This document shows, piece after piece, positions 33,672-43,158 of a stretch of DNA of 64,000 nucleotides. Each line of letters begins with the position of its first letter. The stretch's first letter is position 1. The position numbers and the translations under genes are program-made. The stretch is from Mogibacterium sp. GTDB lineage: Bacteria; Bacillota; Clostridia; Peptostreptococcales; Anaerovoracaceae. The notes beneath the pieces were generated by a model. That model was not told the origin of the DNA. It ran no database searches and worked only from the letters and a program-made list of their open reading frames with translations. Where the stretch lies: positions 108,026-172,025 of the forward strand of contig JAEUGJ010000030.1 of assembly GCA_016775335.1 (NCBI GenBank), in the 5' to 3' direction.

Positions 33672-34604
33672 TTATCTGTGGATGACGGTTCCGGTCTCTC
33701 CATTGATACCTTCTCTTGCCTTTTCGAGGAGTGTGATCAGCGCATTTCTGCCTTCTCCGGATTCTGCGAAACGGATAGCCGCTTCTACCTTTGGCAGCAT
33801 GGAACCCTTTGCAAACTGCTCTTCTGCAATGTATTCCTTTGCCTGATCCACGGTCAGATCTGCCAGCCATTCCTGGTTTTCCTTACCCCAGTTGATGGCA
33901 ACCTTCTCAACAGCGGTGAGAATTACCAGGTAATCGGCACCGAAAGTGGATGCCAGCAGGCTGCTCGCGTTGTCCTTGTCGATAACGGCACGAGCACCCA
34001 CCAGTGCACCGTCATGATCCACTACCGGGATACCGCCGCCGCCGCAAGTGATAACGATGTGACCGGCTTCGAACAGGGTCCGGATGGTTCCCAGCTCGCA
34101 AATTCTCTTTGGCATTGGAGAAGCAACGACTTCTCTGTAACCTCTTCCGGCATCCTCAACTACAGAAACACCCTGTGCTTCCAGCTTATCCGCTTCCTCT
34201 CTGGTCAGGAAACGTCCGATTGGCTTGGTCGGATTCTTGAAGGCATCGTCATTCTCATCCACCAATGTCTGAGAAATAATTGTGGAAACCTTCTTGTCGA
34301 TTCCTCTCTTCTTCAGTTCATATTTGATTGCATTCTGCAGATCGATTCCGATATATCCCTGGCTCATTGCGCCGCAGGATGCCAGCGGAACCTCTCCGTA
34401 CTGATGATTGGATCTTGCCAGCATGTCCATTGCGTTCTGAATCATGCCAACCTGTGGTCCGTTTCCGTGAGTGACGATCAGATCGTGACCCTCTTCAATC
34501 AGGTCTACAATTACACCGGCAGTGTGAGCAACCGCTTTGCGCTGCTCCTCTACGTTATTTCCCAGTGCATTTCCCCCCAGTGCGATGACAATTTTCTTGC
34601 CCAT
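33672..34604 (-). CDS. allK: Carbamate kinase (catabolic, AllK-like)
   Basis: A 310-residue kinase that transfers the phosphate of carbamoyl phosphate to ADP, giving ATP and carbamate. Motifs are IVIALGGNAL, LIVTHGNGPQVGMIQN and VDHDGALVGARAVIDKDNAS. The usual length is about 310. The neighbours indicate that its substrate comes from oxalurate phosphorolysis by the AllFG/AllH transcarbamylase rather than from arginine; no arginine deiminase genes are present. It lies 77 bases after allFG, with a hairpin in that gap, and 51 bases before the LctP gene. Confidence 0.93.
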   Translation of the reverse strand: MGKKIVIALGGNALGNNVEEQRKAVAHTAGVIVDLIEEGHDLIVTHGNGPQVGMIQNAMDMLARSNHQYGEVPLASCGAMSQGYIGIDLQNAIKYELKKRGIDKKVSTIISQTLVDENDDAFKNPTKPIGRFLTREEADKLEAQGVSVVEDAGRGYREVVASPMPKRICELGTIRTLFEAGHIVITCGGGGIPVVDHDGALVGARAVIDKDNASSLLASTFGADYLVILTAVEKVAINWGKENQEWLADLTVDQAKEYIAEEQFAKGSMLPKVEAAIRFAESGEGRNALITLLEKAREGINGETGTVIHR

Positions 34605-34638
34605 TTTTTAGTCCTCCATATACTCTGATATACGTAAC

Positions 34639-34656
34639 GGCCTGATTTCTCAGGCC
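34639..34656 (-). other. Intercistronic hairpin between allFG and allK
   Basis: GGCCTGA/TCAGGCC with a four-base loop. There is no T-run on the minus strand, so it is more likely a processing or stability element than a terminator. Confidence 0.45.
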
Positions 34657-34681
34657 GCCACAATAGCTTCATTAAATTTGA

Positions 34682-37600
34682 TTATTCCTCAAAACCCAGC
34701 TTCTTTGCATAAGCCAGAACGGCCTTCTGGAATGCTTCGATCGGCGGATGTACCGTGCCGGCACCAATCTGACCGAATCCGGCAATCTTGTGGGCGATAC
34801 CGGTGTTGATAACCGGAGTGATTCCCTTCTCCACAACCAGTCTTGCATCGATACCCAGGCAGGTACCTCTGAAGTTCCAGTTCGGAATGATGTAGTTCGG
34901 GTTTCTGTCGATGGTGATTTCAGTCATTTCGTTACTGGTGTTCAGCGCATCTTCATAGCCGCCTGCACCGACGAAACGGGTTACAGCCGGAGCTGCGATC
35001 ATTGCCATTCCACCTACACCAACGGTCTCAGTAATTGCACTGTCGCCGATATCCGGGCAAGCATCTTCGCCGTCATAACCGGTGAAGTACAGACCCTGCG
35101 GTGTATTTACCGGACCGGTGAACCATTCGTCTCCCATTCCGGCGATACGGATACCGAAGTTGACGCCGTTTCTGCACATTGCGGTAACAACGGTTCCGTC
35201 AGTCAGTGTTCTTGCACCGTCCATAATTGCCTTACCGGTTGCCATCATGACGTTCAGGAAGAACTGATCGGTGTCTGCCAAGAACTTCATTACGGAAGAT
35301 TTCTCATCCTGCGGCATATCCATATCGGTGATAATCGGTGCCATTTCCTTATAGAAGCACAGGGACGCAGCGATATTTCTCTGGTGGAATTCGTCGCCCA
35401 TTGCGATTGCCTTTGCAATCAGCGGATTGATTGCCAGTCCGCCGTCCAGGGAACGGATTGCTCTTCCCAGTGTTGGTCCCAGTACATCTCTCATCCATCT
35501 CAGACGGTTTACAACCTCTTCAGAGTATGCACCGAAACGCAGCACCTTTCCGATACCTTCATTCATCTGGCAGTATGCATAGTTGCCATCGGTCTCGTTC
35601 TGAACAACGAATACCGGCATGTTCTGTGTGGTGATTCCGCCCATCGGACCTACTGCGTTGCAGTGGTGGCATGGAACGAACTGAATCTCACCGGATTCCA
35701 GGAGCTTACGAGCATCTGCTTCGTTGTCTGCCCACTCCTCGAAGAGTACCGCACCGACACAGGAACCCTGTACGGTTGCAGGCATATCCTTGTATTCAAT
35801 CGGCGGACCTGCATGCAGGATTACCTTGCCGTTGTTCTCGTTCAGCTGTGGAATTACAGTCTTTGCCGGAACGTTATCCTTCAGTACAGGCTGAGCAGCA
35901 ACAACCTTTGCGATTACCTTGCGGTTTGCTTCGTCAATATCGAATCCTTCGTAATTTCTCAGGAAGTTCAGTGCCTTAATCAGTGTAATATCTCCGCCTG
36001 CCGGTGGCATCCAGTCATACTGAACCACATCGCAGCCAAACTTCTCGGTTACTTCGGCAAAGCTCTTCAGTCCGATGTTGATAACCTTCGGCTTGTTGGA
36101 GAGCATCTTCACCAGCTTCTCGGAAGGAGCAGATACTTCGCACTCTCTTACCTGCTTCGGACGAGTTTCCTTCTGTTCCGGAACGAAATCGTATCCGATT
36201 GCCTGAAGTGCGGTCTTTGCAGCCAGCATATTGGTCTCAGCAACGATTACACCGGCTTCCTTCAGCTTTGCAACGGATTCGTCGTAACCCTGGAAGTCGT
36301 TTCTGGTTCCGCATACTTCTGCAACGAAGAATACCTTTCTGTTCTGAGCGGCAGCCTTCTCCTGCAGGCTCTTAACAGCCGGAATCAGTGCGCCGGCCAT
36401 GTCTTCGTGGGAACCGTATCCCAGTACCACGTCGAACAGGATAACGCCGGTACTTGGATCGTCCACAGCCTCTTCCATGCACTCTACTCTGGTTCTCGGG
36501 TCGATCATTGGATGCGGCTTACCCTGTGTGTAAACGTCATCGCCCAGGTCGATTACCACGTTGCCGTCTGCATTCAGCTTGAAGCCTTCCTGGTGAGCGC
36601 AGTCCTGCAGTCCCAGTGCTTCCTTAATCAGCATTGCAGATTCTCCAGCCAGAGTACCGCCGGAATAGTATGCCTTAATGGTCTTCTTATCTTCTTTATT
36701 GAAGAACCGGCTTCTGTCGCAATCAACGGTGCCTTCTTCTACCTTCTGTCCTCTTACCAGGCTTACTGCCAGGCGAGCACACTCATCCAGTGTATAGGTC
36801 TGATAGAATCCTTCTTCGTAGTATTCCGGCTTCTCGCCCAGGAACAGGCATACAACCGGCTTCTTGCAAACGCTCAGTCTTGCAGCAACCTTGTCTGCTA
36901 CTTCCTTTGCCGGCGGTTTGGAGATAACAACCAGCACCTTAACGGTCTGATCCTCTTCCATGGCGTCGATTACGTCCAGCATTGTGGTTCCGCCTACCTC
37001 TGCAGACAGATCTCTTCCGCCGGTTCCGATTGCGTTGGTAACGCCCTCGCCCAGACGGTCAATGATAGTGGTCAGTTCCTGAATTCCGGTACCGGATGCA
37101 CCGATGATTCCGATGGAACCCGGGTTAACGGTGTTGGTAAAAGCAATCGGAACGCTCTGGATGATTCCGGTTCCGCAGTCCGGTCCCATAACAACCAGGC
37201 CCTTTTCGTGTGCCTTATCCTTAATCTTCTTCTCATCTTCGATGGTTACGTTGTCGGAGAACATGAATACGTTCATGTCTTCGTCCAGTGCTCTCTCCGC
37301 TTCCAGAGCAGCATATGCACCCGGAATGGAAATTACTGCCAGGTTGGCATCCGGCATCTGTGCCAGCGCCTGATCCCAGGACTTCGCTGCCTGCGCACCC
37401 TGCTTCTTCGCATCGGCGCTTCCTTCTTTTGCGAAGTACTCGTCTACTCTTTCCATCAGTGTGTCCAGAACGCTTTCCTCTTCTACGTCTGCAACGACTA
37501 CCATGTCGTTCGGAGTAGCTGCCATCAGCTCTTCGGTTTCCAGTCCGCCCTGCTTGAAGATGTCCTTGTTCGCAGGAGTTGCCATCATGATGGAAACCTT

Positions 37601-37693
37601 GTTCACACCCTCAACGGTGGAAACTTCATTGGTCAGAAGCATCAGAGTTACAGAATCGTGATAGCTTCCGGCTTTAACGATTGTCTTTAACAT
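34682..37693 (-). CDS. allFG: Fused oxamate carbamoyltransferase subunit (AllF-AllG fusion: FdrA plus DUF1116)
   Basis: A 1003-residue protein. Residues 1 to about 520 match FdrA (AllF), with a CoA-ligase-like Rossmann part (GIIGASGTGIQELTTIIDRL, GTGGRDLSAEVGG). From about 530 to the end it matches the DUF1116 protein YlbE (AllG), for example VPCHHCNAVGPMGGI and DGARTLTDGTVVTAMCRNG. In E. coli these are separate proteins which, with YlbF (AllH), form oxamic transcarbamylase: oxalurate plus phosphate gives oxamate and carbamoyl phosphate. The continuous frame has no internal stop, and the total length equals the sum of the two E. coli subunits. AllH is encoded at 49569-50465. It lies 57 bases after allD. 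Confidence 0.88.
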   Translation of the reverse strand: MLKTIVKAGSYHDSVTLMLLTNEVSTVEGVNKVSIMMATPANKDIFKQGGLETEELMAATPNDMVVVADVEEESVLDTLMERVDEYFAKEGSADAKKQGAQAAKSWDQALAQMPDANLAVISIPGAYAALEAERALDEDMNVFMFSDNVTIEDEKKIKDKAHEKGLVVMGPDCGTGIIQSVPIAFTNTVNPGSIGIIGASGTGIQELTTIIDRLGEGVTNAIGTGGRDLSAEVGGTTMLDVIDAMEEDQTVKVLVVISKPPAKEVADKVAARLSVCKKPVVCLFLGEKPEYYEEGFYQTYTLDECARLAVSLVRGQKVEEGTVDCDRSRFFNKEDKKTIKAYYSGGTLAGESAMLIKEALGLQDCAHQEGFKLNADGNVVIDLGDDVYTQGKPHPMIDPRTRVECMEEAVDDPSTGVILFDVVLGYGSHEDMAGALIPAVKSLQEKAAAQNRKVFFVAEVCGTRNDFQGYDESVAKLKEAGVIVAETNMLAAKTALQAIGYDFVPEQKETRPKQVRECEVSAPSEKLVKMLSNKPKVINIGLKSFAEVTEKFGCDVVQYDWMPPAGGDITLIKALNFLRNYEGFDIDEANRKVIAKVVAAQPVLKDNVPAKTVIPQLNENNGKVILHAGPPIEYKDMPATVQGSCVGAVLFEEWADNEADARKLLESGEIQFVPCHHCNAVGPMGGITTQNMPVFVVQNETDGNYAYCQMNEGIGKVLRFGAYSEEVVNRLRWMRDVLGPTLGRAIRSLDGGLAINPLIAKAIAMGDEFHQRNIAASLCFYKEMAPIITDMDMPQDEKSSVMKFLADTDQFFLNVMMATGKAIMDGARTLTDGTVVTAMCRNGVNFGIRIAGMGDEWFTGPVNTPQGLYFTGYDGEDACPDIGDSAITETVGVGGMAMIAAPAVTRFVGAGGYEDALNTSNEMTEITIDRNPNYIIPNWNFRGTCLGIDARLVVEKGITPVINTGIAHKIAGFGQIGAGTVHPPIEAFQKAVLAYAKKLGFEE

Positions 37694-37749
37694 TAAATCT
37701 CTCCTTGTTTCTCTGTAAAAAAAGCTACGGTTTCAATGTTATCTATAAA

Positions 37750-38802
37750 TTAGTCCGCAAAACGGTTCTTGTGATCGTATCTGTCGAAATGTACCGGTTC
37801 ACCCTTCAGGTATTCTACCAGTTCATCCGCAACGTCCACACCGCCGGTTGCGTACGCTTTGTCCATTCTCATTTTTGCTCTCTCGCCCGGATAATTTACC
37901 TTATCGAATCCCGGAGCCGGCTTGATCTCGCCGATTTCGTCCAGGCAAGCGGACATGGTCTTCATGAACTGCTCTGCACCGCAGAATCTTTCCGGATCGA
38001 TAACGATGTGCATCTGACCCAGTCTTCTGCCTTCGGACAGATCGTGGTACATGGAGCTTACGTGACCGCCGAACGGAACACCCAGCAGAATTCCGGAGAA
38101 TACGTCTACCAGCATCATCAAACCATAACCCTTTGCACCTGCGATTGGAACCAGAGCGTTTACCTTGTGCGGGTCGGTAACCGGAGCACCGTGCTCGTCT
38201 ACTGCCCAATCTGCCGGAATTTCCTGATGCTTGGATCTCTTGTCCAGAATCTTTCCCCATGCCTGTACGGTTGTTGCCATGTCGAATACAACCTTACGAT
38301 CGTCTGCAGTCGGAGCTGCAAAAGAAATCGGGTTGGTACCATAGTAAGGTTCTGCACCGCCGTAAGGAACTGCCATCGGATCGGACTGGCAGAAAGAAAT
38401 TGCGCACAGTCCTGCATCTGCAGCCATTTCAGTGTAGTAACCGATGGAACCGCTGTGGGACAGATTGCTCATTCCCACTACTGCAATACCGTTTTCCTTA
38501 GCCATCTCAATGGCCTTCTCCATACCTTCCTTTGCAACAACGAAGCCAATGCCGTTGTCACCGTCCAGAATTCCGGAGCAAGGTCCGGTCTGCTTCCAGG
38601 TAATGTTTGGTTCAACAGTAATGCCGCCCTTGAAGATTCTTTCGCTGTAGTACTCTACACGAACTGCGCCGTGGGAATAATAACCTCTCTCATGTGCCCA
38701 CATCAGAATTTCTGCCGTGGTTTCCGCATGGTCTTCGTGCAGACCTGCCTGCATGAGCTTACCCTTCATCAGGCCTTTCAGTTCTTCTCTCGATAATTTC
38801 AC
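37750..38802 (-). CDS. allD: Ureidoglycolate dehydrogenase (LDH2/malate-dehydrogenase family)
   Basis: A 350-residue NAD(P)-dependent enzyme that oxidises (S)-ureidoglycolate to oxalurate. The family is shown by GYYSHGAVRVEYYSERI, GMSNLSHSGSIGYY (active-site His), EPYYGTNPISFAAPT and the C-terminal GAKGYGLMMLVDVFSGIL. Malate or lactate dehydrogenase activity is possible for this family, but its place between allE and allFG fits AllD. It is 104 bases after allE, with a hairpin in the gap. AGGTATCATAAGTG precedes the start. Confidence 0.9.
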   Translation of the reverse strand: MKLSREELKGLMKGKLMQAGLHEDHAETTAEILMWAHERGYYSHGAVRVEYYSERIFKGGITVEPNITWKQTGPCSGILDGDNGIGFVVAKEGMEKAIEMAKENGIAVVGMSNLSHSGSIGYYTEMAADAGLCAISFCQSDPMAVPYGGAEPYYGTNPISFAAPTADDRKVVFDMATTVQAWGKILDKRSKHQEIPADWAVDEHGAPVTDPHKVNALVPIAGAKGYGLMMLVDVFSGILLGVPFGGHVSSMYHDLSEGRRLGQMHIVIDPERFCGAEQFMKTMSACLDEIGEIKPAPGFDKVNYPGERAKMRMDKAYATGGVDVADELVEYLKGEPVHFDRYDHKNRFAD

Positions 38803-38859
38803 TTATGATACCTCCCATTATTCGGGAATCTCTTCCCAATGTAATTTGTTTTTATTGAC

Positions 38860-38887
38860 ATCCGGGCCTGCTTGTGCAAGCCCGGAT
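38860..38887 (-). other. Intercistronic hairpin between allE and allD
   Basis: ATCCGGG/CCCGGAT with an inner CTTG/CAAG pairing. No T-run follows on the minus strand. It may be a weak terminator or an mRNA stability element that sets allE apart from the rest of the operon. Confidence 0.45.
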
Positions 38888-38906
38888 TAACGTCTTTAGA
38901 ATTGAA

Positions 38907-39692
38907 CTAGAGAGCAACGTCTCTGTTGCAGTCCTTGGAGTAGATGTAGATGAAGTCCTCGGTACCTACGCCGTAGCAAGCCTGCGGTACGTAGGAGTCC
39001 ATGAATACGTAGTCGCCCTTCTGCAGCGGAACCCACTCGTCGTCCAGACGATACATTCCCTTGCCCTGCAGGAAGTACATTCCGTGCTCCTGGATGTGAG
39101 TTTCGATGTATCCGTGGCATGCACCCGGTTTGAACTTCAGCAGATGCATGTTCATATCGAAACCGAAATCGTTTGCTGCCGGCAGGAAGTCCTTGCTGTG
39201 GCAGTTTGCCATGCCTTCATACTCTTTCCACTCGGTGTCGTTGATGTTGGCAACAACGGTATGTGCGCTGAGGCCTTCTACTGCAACGTATCTTCTTCTG
39301 TAGATGTATACGAACGCATCTTCGTCACTGTTGTTTACGAAGCTGAACGGCTTGTCTGCCGGGGAGTAGATGTAACCGCCCTCGGTGAGCTCTGCTTCCT
39401 CGTCCGCGTTCTTAACGGTCAGCTTTCCGCTAATTACATACAGGAAGGACTCGATGCCGTCTCCACCGATTGCATCGTTCTTGCCGCCCGGATGAACGGT
39501 GGAAATGTAATCTGCGAAATCTGCGCCCATTGCCGGGGAACCCAGGATGGTGGTGTCGCAGTTTTCATATCCCGGGATTGCGTTCTTTACGATGCCGTCC
39601 GGTTCCAGAATAATGTAATTCTCTTTCTTGCATACGGATCTTGTGGACAGCAGTGTTTCTCTGTAGCCTGTGTTGTTGTTCAGATAACTCAT
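38907..39692 (-). CDS. allE: (S)-ureidoglycine aminohydrolase (bicupin)
   Basis: A 261-residue two-cupin protein, the normal size. It converts (S)-ureidoglycine to (S)-ureidoglycolate and ammonia using Mn. The second cupin carries the metal site (HIQEHGMYFLQGKGMYRL). The first carries STVHPGGKN and YVISGKLTVKNADEE. The ATG at 39692 has AGAGAGG at the right distance; the open frame to 39785 crosses the operator and is not used. It is the first gene of the main allantoin operon. Confidence 0.93.
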   Translation of the reverse strand: MSYLNNNTGYRETLLSTRSVCKKENYIILEPDGIVKNAIPGYENCDTTILGSPAMGADFADYISTVHPGGKNDAIGGDGIESFLYVISGKLTVKNADEEAELTEGGYIYSPADKPFSFVNNSDEDAFVYIYRRRYVAVEGLSAHTVVANINDTEWKEYEGMANCHSKDFLPAANDFGFDMNMHLLKFKPGACHGYIETHIQEHGMYFLQGKGMYRLDDEWVPLQKGDYVFMDSYVPQACYGVGTEDFIYIYSKDCNRDVAL

Positions 39693-39774
39693 TGAAATAA
39701 CCTCTCTTTCATTATCTCTGTTAAAAAATGTTCCGTTGACCCTTTCCGCGATTTTCTTCTTTTTAAATCGCAAG

Positions 39775-39827
39775 TGGTCAACCAATTTTTACAATTCAAT
39801 TGTGCCACCTTTCAACCCATTTTGCAA
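39775..39827 (-). promoter_or_regulatory. Promoter and GntR-type operator of the main allantoin operon
   Basis: On the minus strand, TTGCAA (39827-39822) and CACAAT (39804-39799) have 17-base spacing. The operator TGGTCAACCA lies at 39775-39784, just downstream of the start site. A weaker copy, TGGACAACCT, is at 39859-39868. The rest of the 39693-40103 gap holds nothing else that I can identify. Confidence 0.72.
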
Positions 39828-40103
39828 GCTATTTTTTAATTATTTTTGCATTAAAATTTGGACAACCTATTTTTAATATGAGGTTTTTTTCTGTTCGAAC
39901 CCCTTATTTTTCAACATATTGTGTAAATTTACAGCTTTGCCCCTATTCTTCATCTTCGAAACCATATTTCCGAACCATTTGACATTCACCAATGAAATGG
40001 AGTAAAATTCTGAAAAAGAAGCATCATAAAAATTTATAGGTTTATTAAAAATAACGCGCCGATGTTTTTTTACAAATTCTCGGCATATCGGGAGGACATT
40101 TCT

Positions 40104-40997
40104 ATGATTCAAAAACAAATTATTGATTTTTCGGAGTTCGCTTCGTACGGTTTCATAAAAAAAGCTACCGTATATCACGAGGATTCCGTCTCGCCAAAGG
40201 CCGTTCTGCTGTACTTCCACGGCGGCGGACTCCTCTACGGCAACCGAGAGGACCTGCCGGAAAAACACCTGCGTACTTTTACCGAGAAGGGATATGTGAT
40301 TGCCGCGATGGATTATCCTCTCGCCCCGGCGGTGACCCTACCGGGAATATTGGAGGATGTGCTGGATTCCGTCAACCGTTATGAAGAAGTGCTGACCACC
40401 GCCGGATTGGTGGCGGAGGCCGAAACGCAGAATGCTTTTCGGCCGGGAGAGATTCCGTACTTTCTGTGGGGACGCTCTGCCGGCGCTTACCTGACGCTTT
40501 TGGCCGGCGCCTCGGAAAAGCTTGCCGTCAAGCCCTCCGGTATCCTGTCCTATTACGGATACGGTTTCCTGACGGACGGATGGTATGACACTTCCAGTTT
40601 CTGGTACAGTTCCCTGCCGGAAGTGCCGGAGAGCTGCCTTCAGGCGATTCCTTCGGAGCCCCACTGCACCGGACCGCTGGAAACCCATTACAGCGTATAC
40701 GTGTACGCTCGGCAAAAGGGGCTTTGGAAGAATCTAATCTACAGCGGTCGGGAGAAATTTTTCTTCATCGACTACTCCCTCCGACTTAAGGACACGCTTC
40801 AGGCGCCGCTGTTCTGTGCCCACAGTACCGGCGATAACGATGTGCCTTTCTCGGAATTCAATGCGCTGGCAGCCAAGTATCGGCCGGAGAAATACATCGC
40901 CGCCGCCGGGGATCACGATTTCGACCGGGATGAGGAAAGTCCTTTCACCAACGAATTACTGAATGCCACAATTCAATTTATGGAAAAACGCTTGTAA
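40104..40997 (+). CDS. Alpha/beta hydrolase (HSL-like esterase)
   Basis: 297 residues. It has an oxyanion-hole motif YFHGGGLLYG (residues about 35-44), a nucleophile elbow GRSAGAYL and a C-terminal acid/His region (HSTGDNDVPF, AAGDHDFDRDE). This fits hydrolase_3-type carboxylesterases; the substrate is unknown. GGGAGG lies before the ATG at 40104; the frame upstream to 40062 has no RBS. It is divergent from allE and may or may not belong to the same regulon. Confidence 0.85.
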   Translation: MIQKQIIDFSEFASYGFIKKATVYHEDSVSPKAVLLYFHGGGLLYGNREDLPEKHLRTFTEKGYVIAAMDYPLAPAVTLPGILEDVLDSVNRYEEVLTTAGLVAEAETQNAFRPGEIPYFLWGRSAGAYLTLLAGASEKLAVKPSGILSYYGYGFLTDGWYDTSSFWYSSLPEVPESCLQAIPSEPHCTGPLETHYSVYVYARQKGLWKNLIYSGREKFFFIDYSLRLKDTLQAPLFCAHSTGDNDVPFSEFNALAAKYRPEKYIAAAGDHDFDRDEESPFTNELLNATIQFMEKRL

Positions 40998-41000
40998 AAA

Positions 41001-41050
41001 CAAAACGGCCATGCAAGAGCATCCAAATGCGCCTGCATGGTCGTTTTGTT
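41001..41050 (+). terminator. Intrinsic terminator (bidirectional)
   Basis: A 15-bp stem, CAAAACGGCCATGCA with a near-perfect partner, encloses an inner GCAT/ATGC and is followed by TTTTGTTTCG. It serves the esterase gene and probably the convergent DUF308 gene. Confidence 0.8.
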
Positions 41051-41068
41051 TCGTATTCTCACTTCATT

Positions 41069-41608
41069 TCACTTTCGATTTTCAACTCTCATATCCGTTA
41101 CCACCATCACGTAGTGGCTGAGCAAAGCGGCACTTCCCGTCGTTAATGCGAGAATCCATCGCCACCCATTGCCGAAGAGCACGCAGTTGAATATCAGTAT
41201 TGTCGCCGCCGTTCCGCAAATGATGGAAAGAATCAGGATTTTGTGCCACTCCTTCAGTCCGAATCTCTTGGCATCCTGCGTCATCTGCGCCGAAAAAAGG
41301 CTGTTCACCAGAAAAGCGATTCCGATCATCAGCAGAATCAGCTGCTGCTCTTTAAAACGATAGAAGGCCACCCCCATAATAATCATCAGTATGCCCAACG
41401 CAAAGTCGTATTCAAAGGCCAAACAAGACAAATCCTTTGAGAAATATCCGAAAATCTTCAGTATCCCGTCCGCCGCCAATATAATTCCAAATATCCTTCC
41501 CAGGAAAATATTCATCACCGGAAGATTCAGAATTAACGCTGCGGTAACAGCATAGAGCACGATATCGATTATAATCGTCCCGCGCCGCGCAATTTTATTT
41601 TTATCCAA
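41069..41608 (-). CDS. DUF308/HdeD-like membrane protein
   Basis: 179 residues with about six hydrophobic segments in pairs, a pattern typical of HdeD/DUF308 proteins. E. coli HdeD acts in acid resistance at high cell density, but most homologues are uncharacterised. There is a basic N-terminus (MDKNKIARRGT) and a GAGGTGAGGGGG-type ribosome binding site. It is a single gene, convergent with the esterase. Confidence 0.72.
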   Translation of the reverse strand: MDKNKIARRGTIIIDIVLYAVTAALILNLPVMNIFLGRIFGIILAADGILKIFGYFSKDLSCLAFEYDFALGILMIIMGVAFYRFKEQQLILLMIGIAFLVNSLFSAQMTQDAKRFGLKEWHKILILSIICGTAATILIFNCVLFGNGWRWILALTTGSAALLSHYVMVVTDMRVENRK

Positions 41609-41684
41609 TCCCCCTCACCTCTTTTCTCGTATATATGTAAATTATACATACGCATCATGGATGACATTATGGAATAAAAACGAA

Positions 41685-43025
41685 CTACTTATTCTGCTTT
41701 TCCGCCCAGAGCTTATCTGCCACCGGATCCCAGTTCTTCGCGTAAGCGATGGTCTTTCCGCAGAAATGCTCCGCACTTTCCGGAGATTCCAAATCCGTGG
41801 AGTGCGCGCCGGATTCCTTTACCATTTTCGGCAGCTTATCCGGATTTTCCAACATCGGACACGGTTTCAGATAATTGTCGTTGAACGGCATATTTCTGTG
41901 GTATGCCATGAACAACGGACTCTGCATGGCCTCCAGCAGTGTTTTTTCCCGAATGTTCGAATCCGAATAGTGGATGAAGGCACACGGATCGATGTCGCCG
42001 TTCGCATTGATGTGAAGGTATCTTCTTCCGCCGGCAATGCATCCGTTAACGTATTCGCCGTCATTCTGGAAATCGATGATGAACAACGGATTTTCCGCAC
42101 GATACTTCCGCACGCGGTTCATGGTTTCCACCCGCTGTTCCGGTGTCGGCAACAGCTCCGGAGAAGCATCGTTGCCCACCGGCATGTAGTGGAAGAACCA
42201 GGTGAAGAAGGCCCCCACATCCTTCAAGCTGTCCAGAAATTTCTTCGATGTGATGGATTCGAAATTGACGCTGGTGTAGCAGCAGGAGAATCCAAACGGA
42301 AGCCGGTTGCGGCGAAGAACATCGCAGGCGTGCATTACCTTATCGTATACACCCACGCCTCTCCGGCTGTCTGTCGCCTCGCTGAAACCTTCAATCGAAA
42401 TGCACGGGATGAAGTTCTTCACCCGAAGCATCTCTTCGGCAAATTCATCATCGATCAGCGTGCCGTTTGTAAAAGCAAGAATCACGCAGTCATCGTGTTT
42501 CTCGCAAAGTTTGATGATATCGTTCTTTCGTACCATCGGTTCTCCGCCGGTCAAAAGGTAGAAATATACGCCCATATTTTTTCCCTGGCACATGATATCG
42601 TCCAGTTCCTCCAGGGAGAGGTTCAGCTTATTACCGTATTCTGCGGCCCAGCATCCGGTGCAGTGCAGGTTGCAGGCACTGGTAGGATCCATCAGAATCG
42701 CCCACGGAATATTGCAGTCCAATTTATTTCTGAGTTCATCTTCTCTCTTCCATCCGGCCAGGCATGCGTTCAGGAAAAAATTTCCCAGAAGTGTCTTTGC
42801 TACATCCGGATTGATGTCGTTGATAATATGGGTAATATACTGCTGGTAAGGACTGTTCTTATCCTCCAATTGTCTCCGAATCGCCTTTCTCGCGCCGACA
42901 AAATCGTCTCCCGCAAACTTATCTGCCCAATCCATAATCTTCATAAGATTCTTATCCGGATCCTTATATGCCATATCAATCGCCCGATCCAGACCAAATT
43001 GTTCTAATGAATGTACGAGTTTCAT
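41685..43025 (-). CDS. Radical SAM protein with C-terminal cysteine-rich region
   Basis: 446 residues. The radical SAM cluster motif is SACNLHCTGCWA (CX3CX2C, about residue 105), followed by the SAM-binding LTGGEPM. Cysteines further on (NGCIAGGR, GDIDPCAFIHYSD, YLKPCPMLEN, HFCGKTIAY) fit a SPASM-like auxiliary-cluster region. The reaction is unknown; no precursor peptide is evident beside it. AGGAGG lies before the ATG at 43025; the frame to 43169 runs through a palindrome and is not coding. Confidence 0.85.
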   Translation of the reverse strand: MKLVHSLEQFGLDRAIDMAYKDPDKNLMKIMDWADKFAGDDFVGARKAIRRQLEDKNSPYQQYITHIINDINPDVAKTLLGNFFLNACLAGWKREDELRNKLDCNIPWAILMDPTSACNLHCTGCWAAEYGNKLNLSLEELDDIMCQGKNMGVYFYLLTGGEPMVRKNDIIKLCEKHDDCVILAFTNGTLIDDEFAEEMLRVKNFIPCISIEGFSEATDSRRGVGVYDKVMHACDVLRRNRLPFGFSCCYTSVNFESITSKKFLDSLKDVGAFFTWFFHYMPVGNDASPELLPTPEQRVETMNRVRKYRAENPLFIIDFQNDGEYVNGCIAGGRRYLHINANGDIDPCAFIHYSDSNIREKTLLEAMQSPLFMAYHRNMPFNDNYLKPCPMLENPDKLPKMVKESGAHSTDLESPESAEHFCGKTIAYAKNWDPVADKLWAEKQNK

Positions 43026-43117
43026 GATTTCATACCTCCTAGTCGTTCTTTTGATAAATTTCTTATCTCTTGTCATGATTCTATCGCACTTTATCATTAA
43101 TTTAACTAGACAAAAAA

Positions 43118-43147
43118 GTGAAAGTGTTCGAATTCGAACACTTTCAC
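43118..43147 (-). terminator. Perfect 30-bp palindrome, probable terminator
   Basis: Arms GTGAAAGTGTTCG (13 bp) around AATT, followed by TTTTTTG on the minus strand. It lies downstream of the NCS1 permease gene and upstream of the radical SAM gene. A dimeric-protein operator is the alternative. Confidence 0.65.
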
Positions 43148-43158
43148 CAAAATTGCCT

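Noticed and set aside
33672..34604. Arginine deiminase pathway carbamate kinase
   Set aside because: No arcA or arcB is in the window, while the oxamate transcarbamylase genes are adjacent.
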